Source: Smallanthus sonchifolius (lineage: Eukaryota > Streptophyta > Magnoliopsida > Asterales > Asteraceae). From it: DNA of 64,000 nucleotides. The position numbers and the translations under genes are program-made. The notes under the pieces are model-generated. The model was not told the DNA's origin. It ran no database searches and saw only the letters and a list, made by a program, of their open reading frames with translations. Shown piece after piece: positions 11,725 through 24,133 of this stretch (position 1 is its first letter; every line of letters begins with the position of its first letter). Where the stretch lies: contig CM042021.1 in NCBI GenBank assembly GCA_023525975.1, positions 110,095,501 to 110,159,500 of the forward strand. The letters are read 5' to 3'.

Positions 11725-12690
11725 ACATAGTACATCTCATTAACACCCATTTAGGCCCATAATGACAAATTATTGAATGAGTCGTCAAACATTAGTCATT
11801 AACACCTAACATCACTTATTATAACCTAAAATGACTTAATGTAATCTAATACCACTCAATAATAACTGATACGGGCTAAGGTCCACAACGGTGCAGTAGT
11901 GGAGATATCATCAAACATAAGTCATTAACACCTAAAATGACTCAATTTAACACAAGTCAACTCATATATACATAATAAGATCCATTAAGGCCCATAACAC
12001 TAACTTAATGGATGCATCGCCAAACATAAGTCATTAACACACAAAGTGACTTGTTTATAACCTAAAATCACTTAGTGTAACCTAATATAACTCATAAATA
12101 GATACTAAGGCCAATAAGTTGAATTAGTGGACATATCATCAAACATAAGTTATTAACACAAAAATGTCTTAGTGTAACCTAATACAACTTGTTAACACAT
12201 AATAAGGCTCTTTAAGGTCTATAAAAGTGAATTTGTGAGTGCATCACCAAACATAACTTATTAAGTCTTTAGCACCTAAAATGACTTGTTTATGACAAAA
12301 AAATGATTAGTGTAACCTAATACGACTACTAACTCGAAATGGGGCCCATAAGAGTGAGTCAGTGGTCACATCATCAAACATAAACCATTAACATTTTATA
12401 TGACTTAGTGTAACCTAATATAACTAACCTAATACAACTCAATAACGTGTAATAAGGTCCATCAAGGCCAATAATAGTGAGGTAGTGGTTGTATCATAAA
12501 AAATAAGACGCTAACATCTATAATAACTTAGGGCAACCTAATACAATTCAATACATATGTTAAGGCCTATAACAATGACTTAGTGGGTGTATTATCAAAC
12601 ATAAATCATTAACACATAACATGACTTGTTATAACCTAAAATGATTTAGTGTAAACTCATATAACTAATTAACACGTAATAAGGCCCATA
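11725..12690. repeat. Degenerate tandem array, about eight units of 95-130 bp
   Basis: Each unit carries the words 'catcaaacataagtcatta', 'acctaaaatgactta', 'gtgtaacctaata' and 'aaggcccataa' in the same order. Unit starts are seen near 11780, 11911, 12020, 12139, 12247, 12373, 12493 and 12590. Units differ by point changes and small indels, so the array is old. No ORF crosses it. Its relation to the adjacent Helitron is unclear. Confidence 0.75.
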
Positions 12691-13354
12691 ACGTTGATTC
12701 TAAAAGGAAAAAAAAAGAATTACTTTTTGTTGCCTTTCGGTGATCACCGACGACCTTGATATTTTTTTTAATTTAGATAATTTCCATAAGTAATTCGTGA
12801 GCAATTACTTTAGTTGTCTATCAGTGATTTTAATTTCATTCAGAAAAAAGAAGTAGAACACCCTTTCTTTCCCACTTCAAACGAGCCCTAAAACCCCTTT
12901 AACTCTAGTGCAACAAAATATCCCACCACCCCTTTTGGTAGTGCTCCATTTCTTATCCACTTTGATCTTCCTTTCCTTCCCTACTTCGATCAAGCCTTAA
13001 CTCCCATCAGTTCGATCGGCATAGTCTCTCATTGCCACCACGGTTCGAACCCTAACCTCTATCGCTCATCATCGCCACAATTAGATTGTTTGACTAGGTA
13101 AGTGGTTTTTGGAAATTTAAGATTAAATTGCATTCATCACCCATTTATACATTTATCTTGATGTATATATGGATATGTGAACTCTTCGGTTATGTAGCAT
13201 TTGAACTTGATTTGGATATAGTAATGGTAATATTTGAGTTATTGTTTGTTCAAGCTTATGATTCTATTTAGGTTATCTATTTTAATTAAATCATTCTCAA
13301 GTGAAATCTTATCATTCATGGTGCTTATATGTGTATTGGCCTTTCTAGAAAACT
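12691..13354 (+). other. Unassigned stretch with leader-like CT-rich segment
   Basis: 12840-13090 is CT-rich on the plus strand and ends in ACTAG|GTAAGTGG (donor-like, around 13094). It could be the 5' leader of a gene or element whose remainder was displaced by the array that starts downstream. No coding exon is visible. Confidence 0.3.
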
Positions 13355-13374
13355 GGGGGGGGGGGGGGGGGGGG
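13355..13374. repeat. Poly(G) homopolymer, 20 G
   Basis: Twenty consecutive G at the left border of the large tandem array. It could form a G-quadruplex. Homopolymer length in assemblies is unreliable. Confidence 0.85.
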
Positions 13375-16300
13375 TTGAATAGGTTTCTTACAAATTTCTT
13401 TGATTAACTCAATCAAAGTGGGTGCTGTTAGGTTGCGAGCCGAAAGAACCATACTAAAAGGCAGTAATGTGCATTACGCAGTGAGGGAAGGGTTGAATAT
13501 GATAAGAAGTATCGATCTTGGAAATTTGATCATAGAGCCCTCAGATTAGTTATACCCTCATTATCTGAGTACTGTACACGGACCCACTAGTATTTTCCAA
13601 TCTTAAGCGAATAAGCCTTAGTCGTGTGTCGTACGTTAGTTGCAGCCTTTAAAACCCTTTAAACGTCTAAAAACACAAAAATATTTTCATATTCACCCTT
13701 TATTTTCTTTTTAGCTACATTACACCCCTTTTAAGTACTCTTGATTCATGCATACTACTTAGTTAGTTGTTGAACACTTGATTTGCATACAAGCTTATGA
13801 CCATTGTATAATTCAATTCCACCTTGAGACTTCTGTTTTACTTACATTATCCATATATATAACCCTAGAGTTGAGTGAAAATTGTGAGGAGTGAAAAAAT
13901 ATGCTTAATTAAAGCTCAAATAAGCTTGTCATGGATTCCATCATCCTAATAATAGAAAAACACAAAATAGAATAAGCGACTCATAAGTTGTCCCGAAGTC
14001 TCCAACTACTTGGAACTTCCTTTCGTTTCATAAAGTTTTTAGTTATAGGTCTGATCATGCATCAGTTTTCTTATGGACAAGCAAAGCTTAAGTGTGCGGT
14101 GTTATGATATGCCCAAATTTATACATGTTTTGCATGCATAATAATCCCCATATTATGGTACTAATTGAACAAAAGCCTTATAATAGATAGTTAAAATGTT
14201 TATATTTCACAATTGCATGTTAAACAGTGTTCCAAGAGAAACAAAGCAAAAATAGCCTAAATACATCAGGAAATCAAAGCTTTTGGAAGAAGCACACCCG
14301 AACTTTGACCCCCTAAGAAGTCAAAATTGGTCAACACAAGTCAAGAAGCAGCAAAAAGACAATACATGGAGTAGGAGAGGGTTGCACGACGGTGCATGCC
14401 TTTCCTTGCTCCTCAAGGACTCTCGTATTATGCCATCTAATCAAAGTGGGTGCTGTTAGGTTACAAGCCGAAAGAACCATACGAAAAGGCGGTAATATGT
14501 ATTACGCAGTAAGGGAAGAGTTGAATATGATAAGAAGTATCAGTCTTGGAAATTTGACCATAAACGAGCCCTCATATTAGTTATACCCTTATTATCTGAG
14601 TACTGTAGAGGGACCCACTAGTATTTTCCAATCTTAACCAAGAAGCTAGGCTGTGTGTCCTACGTTAGATGCAGCCTTTAAAAGCCTTTAAACGTCTTAA
14701 AATAGAATAAGCGACACATAAAGTTTTTAGTTATGGATCTGATCATGCATGAGTTTTCTTGAAGAGTAGATATGCCCTAATTTATACATATTTTGCATGC
14801 ATAATAATCCCATATTATGGTACTAATTGAACAAAAGGCTTGTAATTGATACATAAAACGTTTATACTTCACAATTGCAGGTTAAATGGTGTTCCAAGAG
14901 AAACAAAGCAAAAAAAAGGCTAAGTACATCAAGAAATCAAAGCTTTTAGAAGAAGCACACCCGAACTTTGATCCCCCAAGAAGTAAATATTTGTCAACAC
15001 AAGTCAACACGCAGCAAAAAGACAAAACAGGGAGTAGGAGAGGGTTGCACGGCCGTACAACCCATGGCACGGTCGTGCACTCTCGTTCGCTGCCATCTGA
15101 TTAAAGTGGGTGCTGTTAGGATACAATCCGAAAGAACCATACGAAAGGGCAGTAATGTGTATTACGCGGTTAGGGAAAAGTTGAATATGATAAGAAGTAT
15201 CGGTCTTGGCAATCTGACCATAAACGAACCCTCAGATTAGTTATACCCTCATTATCTTAGTACTGTAGAGGGACCCACTAGTATTTTCCAATCATAAGTC
15301 AAAAAGCCTTAGTAGTGTTATCTACGTTAGCTGCAGCCTTTAAAACCCTTTAAACGTTTAAAAACCCAAAAAGCTTTTCATTTCACCATTTATTTTCTTT
15401 TTAGCTACATTACACACCTTTTAAGTACTCTTGATTCATGCATACTATTTAGTTAGTTGTTGGACACTTGATTTGCATACAATCTTATGACCATTGTATA
15501 ATTCAATTCCAACTTAATTATTCTGTTTCGCTTACATTATCCATATATATAACCCCAGAGTTGAGTGAACATTGTGAGGAGTGAAAAAATATGCTTAATT
15601 GAAGCTCAAATAGGCTTGGCATGGATTCCATCATCCTAAAAATAGAAAAACACAAAAATAGAATAAGCGACTCATAAGTTGTCCCGAAGTCTCCAACTAC
15701 TTGGAACTTCCTTTCGTTTCATAAAGTTTTTAGTTATGGGTCTGATTATGCATCAGTTTTCTTGTGGACAAGCAAAGTTTAAGTGTGCGGTGTTATGATA
15801 TACCCTAATTTATACATATTTTGCATGCATAATAATCCCCATATTATGGTACTAATTAAACAAAAGTCTTACAATTGATAGTTAAAACGTTTATATTTCA
15901 CAATTGCATGTTAAACAGTGTTCCAAGAGAAACAAAGCAAAAATAGCCTAAATACATCAGGAAATCAAAGCTTTTGGAAAAAGCACACCCGAACTTTGAC
16001 CCCCTAAGAAGTCAAAATTGGTCAACACAAGTCAACAAGCAGTAAAAAGACAAAACATGGAGTAGGAGAGGGTTGCACGGCGGTGCAACCCATTGCACGG
16101 TCGTGCATGCCCTTCCTTACTCATCAAAGACTCTCGTATTATGCCATCTAATCAAAGTGGGTGCTGTTAGGTTACAAACCGAAAGAACCATACGAAAAGG
16201 CGGTAATATGTATTACGCAGTAAGGGAAGAGTTGAATATGATAAGAAGTATCGGCCTTGCAATTTGACCATAAACGAGCCCTTAGATTAGTTATACCCTT

Positions 16301-19300
16301 ATTATCTGAGTACTGTAGAGGGACCCACTAGTATTTTCCAATCTTAACCAAGAAGCCTTAGTCATGTGTCCTACGTTAGCTACAGCCTTTAAAACCCTTT
16401 AAACGTCTAAAAATAGAATAAGCGACACATAAAGTTTTTAGTTATGGATCTGATCATGCATGAGTTTTCTTGAAGACAAGCAAAGTTTTAGTGTGCGGTG
16501 TTATGATATGCCCTAATTTATACATATTTTTCATGCATAATAATCCCATATTATGGTACTAATTGAACAAAAGTCTTGCAATTGATACTTAAAACGTTTA
16601 TATTTCACAATTGCAGGTTAAACGATGTTCCAAGTAAATATTGGTTAACACAAGTCAGCAAGCAGCAAAAGACAAAACAGGGAGCAGGAGGGGCGTGCAA
16701 CTCATTGCACGGTCGTGCATTGCCCTTCCTTGCTCTCCAAGGACTCTCGAACCCTGCCATCTGATCTAAGTGGGTGCTAGCAGGATACAATCCGAAAGAA
16801 CCATACGAACGTGCAGTAATGTGTATTACGCAGTTAGGGAATAGTTGAATATGATAAGAAGTATCAGTCTTGGCAATATGACCATAAACGAGCCCTTAGA
16901 TTAGTTATACCCTCTTTATCTTAGTACTATGTAGGGACCCACTAGTATTTTCCAATCTTAAGCCAAGAAGCCTTAGCCATGTGTCCTATGTTAGCTGCAG
17001 CCTTTAAAACCCTTTAAACGTCTAAAAACCGAAAAAGATTTTCATTTTCACCCTTTATTTTCTTTTTAGCCACATTACACCCCTTTTAAGTTCTTTTGAT
17101 TCATGCATACTACTTAGTTAGTTGTTGGATACTTGATTTGCATACAAGCTTATGACCATTATATAATTCAATTCCAACTTGAGTATTCTGTTTGACTTAC
17201 ATTATACATATACAACACTAGAGTTGAGTGAACGTTGTGAGGAGTGAAAGAATATGCATAATTGAAGCTCAAATGTATTCTGTTTGACTTACATTATACA
17301 TATATATAACACTAGAGTTGAGTAAACGTTGTGAGGAGTGAAAGAATATGCATAATTGAAGCTCAAGTAGGCTTGTCATTGAATCCATCATCCTAAAAAT
17401 AGAAAAACACAAAAATAGAATAAGCGACTCACAATTTGTCCCGAAGTCTCCAACTACTTGGAACTTCCTTTCCTTTCGTAAAGTTTTTTGTTATGGCTCT
17501 GATCATGCCTGAGTTTTCTTAAGGACAAGCAAAGTTTAAGTGTGTGGTGTGATGATATGCCCTAATTTATACATGTTTTGCATGCATAATAATCCCCATA
17601 TTATGGTACTAATTGAACAAAAGCCTTATATATGATACTTAACAAGATTATATTTCACAATTGTAGGTTAAACGGTGCTCCAAGAGATACAAAGCGAAAA
17701 CAACCTATATACATCAAGAAATCAAAGCTTTTGGAAAAAGCACACCCGAACATTCACCCCATAAGAAGTCAAAATTGGTCAACACAAGTCAACAAGCATC
17801 AAAAAGACAAAACAAGGAGAAGGAGAGAGTTGCACGGTGGTGCAACCCATTGGACGGTCGTGCAAGTCCTTCCTTGCTCCTCAAGGACTCTCGTACCCTA
17901 CTATCTAATCAAAGTGGGCGCTGTTAGGTTACAAGCCTAAAGAACCATACGAAAAGTCAGTAATTTGTATTACACAGTGAGGGTAGAGTAGAATATGATA
18001 AGAAGTTTCGGTCTTGGCAATCTGACAATAAACGAGCCCTCAGATTAGTTATACCCTCACTATCTGAGTACTATAGAGGACCGACTGGGTTTTTCCAATC
18101 TTAAGACAAGAAGACTTAGCCTGGTCTCCTACGTTAGCTGCAGGCTTCAAAACACTTCAAACGTCTAAAAACCTAAAAAGATTTTCATTTTCACCCTTTA
18201 TTTTCTTTTTAGCCACATTACAACCCTTTTAAGTCATCTAGATTCATGCATACTACTTTGTTAGTTGGTGGAGACTTGATTTGCATACAAACTTATGACC
18301 ATTGTATAATTCAATTCCAACTTGAGTATTCTGTTTGACATACATTATCGATAAATATAACCCTAGAGTTGAGTGAACTCCGTTAGGAGTGAAAAAATAT
18401 GCATAATTGAATCTCAAATTGGCTTGTCATCATCCAAAAAATAGAAAAACACAAAGATAGAATGAGCGACTCATAAGTTGTCCCGAACTCTCCAACTACT
18501 TGGAACTTCCTTTCCTTACGGAATGTTTTTTGTTATGGGTCTGATCATACATGAGTTCTCTTGAGGATAAGTAAAGATTAAGCGTGGGGTGTTATGATAT
18601 GCCCAAATTTATACATGTTTTGCATGCATAATAATCCCCATATTATGGTATTAATTGAATAAAAGACTTACAAATGATACTTAAAACGTTTATATTTCAC
18701 AATTGCAGGTTTAACGGTGTTCCAAGAAAAAACAAAGCGAAAACAATTTAAATACATTAAGAAATCAAAGCTTTTGGAAGAAGCACACCTGAACTTTAAC
18801 TCCCTAAGAAGTCAAAATTGGTGAACACAACATAAGCAACAAAAAAACAAAACAGGAAGCAGGAGAGGGTTGCACGGTCGTGCATGCCCTTCCTTGCTCC
18901 TCAAGGACTATCATATTATGCCATCTAATCAAAGTGGGTACTGTTAGGATACAAGCCGAAAGAACCATATGAAAAGTAAGTAATGTGTATTACGCAGTGA
19001 GGGAAGAGTTGAATATGATAAAAAGTATCGGTTTTGGCAATCTAACCATAAACGAGCGTTCAAATTAGTTATACCCTCATTATTTGAGTACTATAGAGGG
19101 ACCAACTAGTATTTTCCAATCTTAAGCCAAGAAGCCTTAGTAGTGTGTCCTATGTTAGCTGCAGCCTTAAAAACCCTTTAAACGTTTAAAAACCCAAAAA
19201 AGCTTTTCAGTTTCACCCTTGATTTTCTTTTTAGCCACATTACGCCCCTTTTAAGTCCTCTTGATTCATGCATGCCACTTTGTTAGTTGGTGGAGACTAG

Positions 19301-19372
19301 ATATGCGTACAATCTTATTATCATTGTATAATTCAATTCCAACTTGAGCATCCTGTTTGACTTACATTAGCC

Positions 19373-19374
<2 letters not shown>

Positions 19375-19415
<41 letters not shown>
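19375..19415. repeat. (AT)n microsatellite
   Basis: An AT dinucleotide run within one array unit, expanded from a 'ccatatatataaccc' word present in most units. Confidence 0.85.
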
Positions 19416-19416
<1 letters not shown>

Positions 19417-20454
19417 CCCTAGAGTTGAGTGAATATTGTGAAGAGTGAAAGAATATGCATAATTAAAGCTCTAGTAGGCTTGTCATTGATTCCATCTTCT
19501 TAAAAATAGAAAAAACCCAAAAATAGAATAAGCGACACATAAGTTGTCCCGAAGTCTCCAACTACTTGGAACTTCCTTTCCTTTCGTAAAGTTGTTAGTT
19601 ATGGATCTGATCATGCATGAGGTTTCTTGAAGACAAGCAAAGTTTAAATGTGTGGTGTTATGATATGCCCTAATTTGTACACATTTTGCATGAATAATAA
19701 TCCCATATTACGGTAACAATTGAACAAAAGCCTTGCAATTGACACTTAAAACGTTTATATTTCACAATTGCAGGTTAAACGGTCTTCCAAGAGAAACAAA
19801 GTGAAAAAATCCTAAATACATCAAGAAATCAAAGCTTTTAGAAGATGCACACCTGAACTTTGACCCCCCAAGAAGTAAATATTGGTCAATACAAGTCAAC
19901 AACCAGCAAAAAGACAAAACAGGGAGTAGGAGGGGGTTGCACGGCCGTGCTAACCATTGCACGGTCGTGCATTGCCCTTCCTTGCTCCCAAGGACTCTCG
20001 TACCCTGCCATCTTATGAAAGTGGGTGCTGTTAGGCTACAAGCCGAAAAAACCATACGAAAAGGCAGAAATGTGTATTACACGGTTAGGGAAGAGTTGAA
20101 TATGATAAGAAGTATCGGTCTTTGTAATCTGACCGTAAACGAGCCATGAGATTAGTTATTCCCTATTTATTTTAGTACTGTAGAGGGACCCACTAGTATT
20201 TTCCATTCTTAAGCCAAGAAGCCTTAGTTGTGTGTCCTACGTTAGCTGCAGACTTTAAAACCCTTTAAACGTCTAAAAACCCAAAAAGATTTTTATTTTC
20301 ACCCTTTATTTTCTTTTTAGCCACATTACACCCCTTTTAAGTCCTCTTGATTCATGCATACTACATAGTTATTAGTTGTTGGCGAGTTGATTTGCATACA
20401 AGCTTATGGCCATTGTATAATTCAATTTCAACTTGAGTATTCTGTTTGACTTAC

Positions 20455-20456
<2 letters not shown>

Positions 20457-20520
<64 letters not shown>
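20457..20520. repeat. (AT)n microsatellite, about 64 bp
   Basis: A long AT run at the equivalent position of the last unit before the copia insertion. Confidence 0.9.
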
Positions 20521-20521
<1 letters not shown>

Positions 20522-20632
20522 CCCTAGAGTTGAGTGAACATTGTGAGGAGTGAAACAATATGCATTATTGAAGGTCAAATAGCCTTGTTATGGAATCAAT
20601 CATCCTAAAAATAGAATAAGCGACTCATAAGT

Positions 20633-21184
20633 TGTAGGTCCTTATTCTAAGGCAGAATCATTCAAATGATCAATTACCCTCACACAGGCGGAAACAGTGT
20701 ATATGATGGTGAAATAGAGGCAAGAAATAGAAAATGGTAAAGATAACAGGCTAACCAAACTAGAATCAACACAAGGATGATGTGAAATTGTAAGAACAAC
20801 AATTGAATAAACTCAAAAGTGTATTGATTCAATGAAAACTTCGAAAGAGAGAATACATGGTTACAGCCGCTATCCACACCCTAAATATTATCTAACTAGG
20901 CTATTTATAGGAAGCTGATAGGTATAGAAACTATGCTCACCGAAACTAGTAGTTTCGGGGAGCATTTACAAAACATTGCACCCTATCGAAACTTCCTATC
21001 TATCGAAACTACTAGTTTCGGTTGGACAGACTCAACCGAAACTAGGTAGTTTCGATGGCCCGTTCTTATAATAAAAACATAAATTATATCAAACTGAAAT
21101 AACTGAAATTACCGAGAAATAAAACAAGGAAAATTGTTCAAAACATGCAATGATGATTTAGCTTACAAAATATCCAACCCTACA
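20633..21184 (-). repeat. 3' LTR of the copia element
   Basis: 552 bp, TGTAGG...CCTACA. On the minus strand CTATAAATAG at 20901-20910 is the TATA box. Upstream of it (20938-21060) are several copies of the palindrome CCGAAACTACTAGTTTCGG and its variants. Confidence 0.9.
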
Positions 21185-21779
21185 ATCTCCCCCTAAGCTA
21201 TTGCATCATTGTCTTCAACTCTCACTAAGCACTTGGCTCTTGACTTGGTTTCTGAAAGTGTGGCTTTGCATTTATAGTCACTACTCTTTGATAAGCTTTA
21301 GCATCTGCCTCATCATTTTCATGAACGATCTTGATAGGATTATTGAATAACACCTTAAGGTCTTAAGGTGGAAACTTCAATAGCTCCATGGGCTCAAAAA
21401 TCTGAATGTCTTCTTTGTCTTCACATTCAATCATTGCACTTCTAATGGTTAGATTGTAATACCATTTTCTGAAATTTTGGAGCTGAACTGGTATAGACCG
21501 TGGCAGCATGATAGATTTAACAGTTTCTACCAGTTTCTACCTCAGGCATACCCAAGGCTTCTTTGTTATAGGATGAATCCTGGTTTTGGAGATGATTCTT
21601 TTTGGGAGTGTGGTTTTCATTGACCTGAAGTCATTGAGAGCTTGTTGTTGAAGAAACAACTCAAAGTTACGAGCTTCATTGACCTTGCTAGGATTTTGAA
21701 GGGGTAACTTGGCAAGAGCCCTCAGGTCATATCTTGGAAGGGAGCTGAACTAATGTGAGGTTTTAAAGTGCTCCACCTC

Positions 21780-24133
21780 CCTTTTACCTTCTTACAATGT
21801 AGAGGGACCTCTCCTTATCATATTTCCATCCTACTGGAGGTCTCTTGAGCTCTTGGTATTCAGCGAACCATTCGTAATGCTTGGGAGTCTCCTCAGTAGG
21901 TAGCTTTCTCATCCACAGCCTTTTAGGATCAGGGTATTCAGGATTAGGTTTGGCCAGTGAGGATGGTTATGTTGAAGTGGGTTCAGTGGTGGTTGTTGTG
22001 GCATGAAGTGCTTCCTTAGTAGTGCATGTTGTCCCAGAAGTGGTTTCAGGCTCAACAAAGACAACTAGAACACTTGAGTCCTCTACATCAGTGTCTGATA
22101 ATGCCTCTATTTCATCACCATCTTCGGTAAAATACCTTATCTTTTCTTCATGTTCTTCTCCTAGTCTCACAATCTCTGGAAACTCATCAACGGTTCCAAA
22201 ATCATCAATTTGTTTTAAGAGAACATCCAGCTCGTGATCAGATCCCACCTCTTCTTCATCTAATACCACAAGGTCAACATATGCTTCTTTTCCATTTCCA
22301 TTTTCTCTATAAGCTCTTCTTTGACTTGCTGAGGGAAAGTCATACTCTGGTTGTTGTACCTTCACTTCCACAGCATCCTTTGGTTTTTTAGTTTGTCCTG
22401 TATGAACAATCACATCGGATTCAGGGTTAGTTATAAAGATAGGGGAGGAAGGACCAGCAGCAGCTGTGGATTGTTATACATTAGTCTCCCCCTAAGCTGT
22501 GGAGGCAGGTTCAGTATGTGTAGTAGTAGATTGAACCATGGAAGCCTTAATTTGATTGACCAAGGAAGTGACAACAAGAAGTTTTTGTTGTTGCTTAGAA
22601 AGCAGGTCTTGTTGAGCAGCCATCTTTGATTGCTAGATATCAAGTTGGTTCTTCAAATTAATTACTTTAAGCTTCAGGTCCTTGACCTCTTCCTTTTGCT
22701 CTACCAAATCAGACTTTAGTGACTTTATTTCTTCATCCTTTTGCACCATTTGTTCATTTAACTTCAACACAGCTAACCTCAACTTTTTAACTCTTGGGAC
22801 AGGAGGAGATGTTATTTTGGGAAGGTGAGGCAGGTGGAGTGGGTTGTGGAGTAGGTTGAGGAGTGGGTTGGGGAGTAGGAATGTTATGAATGGGAGATGG
22901 AGGAGGTGATGGTTGTCTTGGTGAAGCAAAGAGAGATTCTGATGATGTGGTGAGAGATTCCAGCCTAGTCTTGATTTTCTTTGCTCGGGGCTCTTCTAAC
23001 TCGTAGTCAGATTCAGAATTAGCTGGTCTTTTGGATGATGAGGGAGGAGGTTCCACTATCTCCGCAGATTCAGAGACTTCTGTTTCATATACTGCTTCAT
23101 CTAAAGTTTCACTTGAATCTACTTCACCTTCCCCAACATCTTCACTTTCAACATGTGCTTCAGCTTCTACATGTGCATCACGAACTTGAAAATCTAAAGA
23201 ATCCAGATTCTCCATCTCTTGATCAAGGAATTGAGCTTCCACAATAGGCTGCTCAGCTTCCTGTTCTTATTGTATACTTGCTTTAACCTCAATTTCTGCT
23301 TCTTGGTTACCCTGATTGTCTTGTTCTTGTTCTTCTTGTTCTGATGATGAAGATTCAATGACTTCATCTGGATCTATATAAGGAACTACCGGTTCTTTTT
23401 CTCCAATCACATGCCCAAAGGGTGGGATGTCCATAACAATCCTTTTTGATCTTGAACTTGAACTCTTCATGTAGCTGAGGGTCTTGGCTATCATATGATC
23501 AAAAATAAGGATGGGTCCTTCTTGTAGAAGATTTGGTTGAATATGGTTAATTATCATTTGTAGAAATCTTGGGTACACGAGAAATTTGTCTATGAATCTT
23601 CCAGTAAGATTCTCAATTAGTTGTTTGAACACCAATCCAGAAAAATTATAATCCCTTCCTTTGATCAAGCATAGAATAGCAGATGCCACCATCGCATTGG
23701 TAGAGTCAAATCCACCTTTTTTGATTGAGATCCAGTGAGGAGCAAGGAAAGTCTTTGTAATCTGCCCACTTTTGAACTCATCTCGGTGACCCATTCTTCT
23801 TAAACATTCTGTTATGTATAAACTAGGAAATTCCACAGGGGCTTCATGATTATCACCAAACTGCAGTACCTCTGTGATAATGGCCTCAGAAAATAGAACT
23901 TCTTGATTGTGAATTGTAGCTATGATGTGTTTAGTATTGTTTATGAAGACTCTTGTTGCAGTAGCCCAGAATTGTCTAATAGTAGTTTCAAATACTGGCA
24001 GGTTGTGGCTTATTGCAAAACTGATGTTTGATTTAGCCAGAAAGTTGAGAACTGACACAAAGTCTGCACTCTTGGGATCAGCAGCATTTAGAAATGCACA
24101 AACATTGTGCTTCTTCACAAAGAGAAGATCCAT
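21780..24133 (-). pseudogene. Envelope-like ORF of the copia element, broken
   Basis: The start is most likely the ATG at 24133 (MDLLFVKKHNVCAFLN), just after a good splice acceptor (TTTGTAG|GA at 24136/24135) rather than the upstream ATG at 24229, which lies in the presumed intron. The N-terminal half (24133-23267) contains HNVCAFLN, FWATATRVFI, CLRRMGHRDEFKSGQI and NLTGRFIDKFLVYPRFLQ. This block is common in copia envelope-like ORFs of composite plants, where annotation sometimes calls it longin- or synaptobrevin-like. An in-frame TAA at 23267 splits it from an acidic, Ser-rich region, a (PQPT)n tract (about 22840-22870), a Lys/Glu coiled coil (about 22800-22635) and a C-terminal part (22413-21780). 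Frameshifts lie near 22820 and 22450, with further stops near 22635 and 21967. Function is unproven; an extracellular or movement role is speculative. Confidence 0.7.

Larger units (their letters stand above)
13410..20632 (+). repeat. Tandem array of LTR-derived about 1.04-kb units, first part
   Basis: Each unit begins with an Athila-type U3 start, TGATATGCCC (variants allowed), at 14105, 14767 (altered), 15796, 16504, 17553, 18595 and 19661. It runs through a GCACGG(C/T)CGTGC palindrome pair. It then passes into a segment 'gtgggtgctgttaggttac' and ends with 'gacaagcaaagtttaagtgtg', which is the sequence normally found just upstream of a 3' LTR. Spacings are 662, 1029, 708, 1049, 1042 and 1066 bp. 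The two short units share the same two internal deletions, so the array has a dimeric higher-order period of about 1.7 kb at its left end. No primer-binding site, gag or pol lies between units. The first partial unit begins near 13410. Confidence 0.85.

Noticed and set aside
14392..20149. Short plus-strand ORFs repeated across the array as possible small genes
   Set aside because: They are the same low-divergence segment seen once per unit, have no good start context and are broken in some units. Kept only as a finding to test.
22022..22629. Plus-strand Ser/Leu-rich ORFs
   Set aside because: Reverse shadows of the acidic and Gln-rich parts of the minus-strand envelope-like ORF.
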